DNA of 64,000 nucleotides from Dallia pectoralis (taxonomy: Eukaryota > Chordata > Actinopteri > Esociformes > Umbridae): contig CM055736.1 of the NCBI GenBank assembly GCA_029465975.1, positions 12,087,205-12,151,204 of the forward strand, given 5' to 3'. Numbering within the stretch: position 1 is the first letter of the stretch; the number at the start of each line of letters is the position of its first letter. A program made the position numbers and the translations under genes. This document shows, in pieces, positions 63,066-64,000 of this stretch. The notes under the pieces were generated by a model. The model did no database searches, was not told the origin of the DNA, and saw nothing but the letters and a program-made list of their open reading frames with translations.

Positions 63066-63136
63066 TTCCTTCGTGATTCATGATTCATTTCTTCGTGATT
63101 CACTCCTTCGTGATTCAGATGCATTCCTTCGTCATG
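63066..63136. repeat. Degenerate short tandem repeat
   Basis: ccttcgtgattca-type units of 12 to 20 bases, repeated about five times. It creates the NHE-rich run in a minus-strand ORF here. Confidence 0.75.
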
Positions 63137-63672
63137 AACGCCGGGGAACTGAATATCAGCGGACACTGAAATCATCTTCACTCTCCTGGAGTTAGATGTC
63201 ACCATTTTACTTGGAATATCCATCAGAAATAGATTCTCATCTCTTAAAACAATTCCCGACCATTTGTCGCATTTTCTTCCAATCCAATCGACATTTTAAA
63301 ATCGTTCTCGGAAAAGTCTTCGGAACCGAGACGTCCTGCCAGGCAAGCCTGCGTGGACGCCTTCAAACAAAATCCAGTTCAATGGTAAACAAAAACAAAC
63401 ATGACAGAAAGAGCAGATGGAAAGAGCAACCAAAGACAAACAATCTGATTTATTTCCAGACCCGCGCGTGACATCATAGCAGCGAACCCGCTCTAAAAAT
63501 AGGGAAGATGTCAAAGCGCTGGTACATATATGTCCATAAAGTGTGCAGAACATTCCTCAGATAACAGCAGATGGCTCTCAGATCGGAGCGTCGCGGTGAA
63601 AGGCGGAACGGCCCACACACGCGCTCCTCGAGGCACCGCGTGCAGGGCCGTAGATGCTGCCGTACGGACCCA

Positions 63673-63743
63673 GAAGTGTGGAGACAGGAGTGCGGAGACA
63701 GAAGTGTGGAGACAGGAGTGCGGAGACAGAAGTGCGGAGACAG
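63673..63743. repeat. Short tandem repeat, 15-bp unit, about 5 copies
   Basis: Alternating agtgtggagacagga and agtgcggagacagaa units. Overlapping plus-strand ORFs are repeat artefacts. Confidence 0.9.
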
Positions 63744-64000
63744 GCAAACAGGGGTTCAAGAGGGACCCTGGGGTGTGTTTTGGCTACACCGCACCATTGT
63801 ATACACGAAGCAGTTCTTGACCCCTATCAATCAGGTCCGGGCGGAAAATGTTCGAGGCAAACAGCTGTCTGAGGGAAACATCCGCTACCGAGCGTGCTGT
63901 GTGTATCTGAATTAGTTGTTAGCATCAGGAAGTAGCTATAGAGTCGTCCTGGTAACTGCGTGAGGCTTTCGTGTCGTACCACATAACTCATTACCTGATG

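Larger units (their letters stand above)
49201..64000. other. Intergenic region upstream of ppp1r12a
   Basis: 14.8 kb. Found: a 148-bp Tc1 MITE, a 363-bp solo LTR, TG/CA tracts and three small tandem arrays. ORFs of up to 129 codons (for example 51629-52018 and 52455-52814) show no family resemblance or splice context. One minus-strand ORF near 62 kb is listed as a weak candidate. The stretch 52.8-56.9 kb is AT-rich with nothing recognised. Confidence 0.6.

Noticed and set aside
63511..63915. Overlapping ORFs of 82-114 codons near the right edge
   Set aside because: They depend on the 15-bp tandem repeat and CpG-rich sequence, and no frame has a recognisable domain.

Overview
This window is vertebrate nuclear DNA, almost certainly from a teleost fish. 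It has a single multi-exon gene with GT-AG introns. Its intergenic and intronic DNA is full of Tc1/mariner relics (including a Sleeping Beauty-like one), hAT and PIF/Harbinger-type elements, CA/TG microsatellites and long minisatellites. There are no bacterial-style operons, rRNA, tRNA genes or CRISPR arrays.

The gene is ppp1r12a (MYPT1, the myosin phosphatase targeting subunit), on the minus strand. I could place 26 coding exons, from the start codon at 48994 down to the left edge of the window, where the last visible exon runs off. Every intron phase closes. The model reads 1043 codons through exon 25 plus at least 43 more in exon 26. It keeps the PP1-docking motif KVKF, the ankyrin domain, the acidic stretch, both ROCK-type inhibitory threonine sites (Thr752 and Thr898 here) and a C-terminal leucine zipper. 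A CpG-rich promoter with a perfect CRE lies just upstream, at about 49.0-49.2 kb.

Layout: 1-16.8 kb holds exons 26 to 4, with four unrelated minisatellites (68, 54, 40 and 16 bp units) packed between 5.0 and 8.8 kb. 16.8-21.3 kb is intron 3, with a 23-bp minisatellite and a Sleeping Beauty-like Tc1 relic. 21.4-29.1 kb is intron 2, with a three-level nested transposon stack and an 803-bp Harbinger-type element. 29.3-48.8 kb is intron 1, with a pure (AC)303 tract and scattered old repeats. 49.2-64 kb is intergenic, with a 148-bp Tc1 deletion derivative, a 363-bp solo LTR and simple repeats; I recognised no second gene there.

The most unusual observation is the 54-bp minisatellite directly behind exon 19. 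Each of its ten units begins with a copy of that exon's splice donor, each unit is a whole number of codons, and the whole array is open in the exon's reading frame. Any of the ten donors could therefore give an in-frame protein with 0 to 9 extra 18-residue repeats, a few residues after the second inhibitory threonine site.
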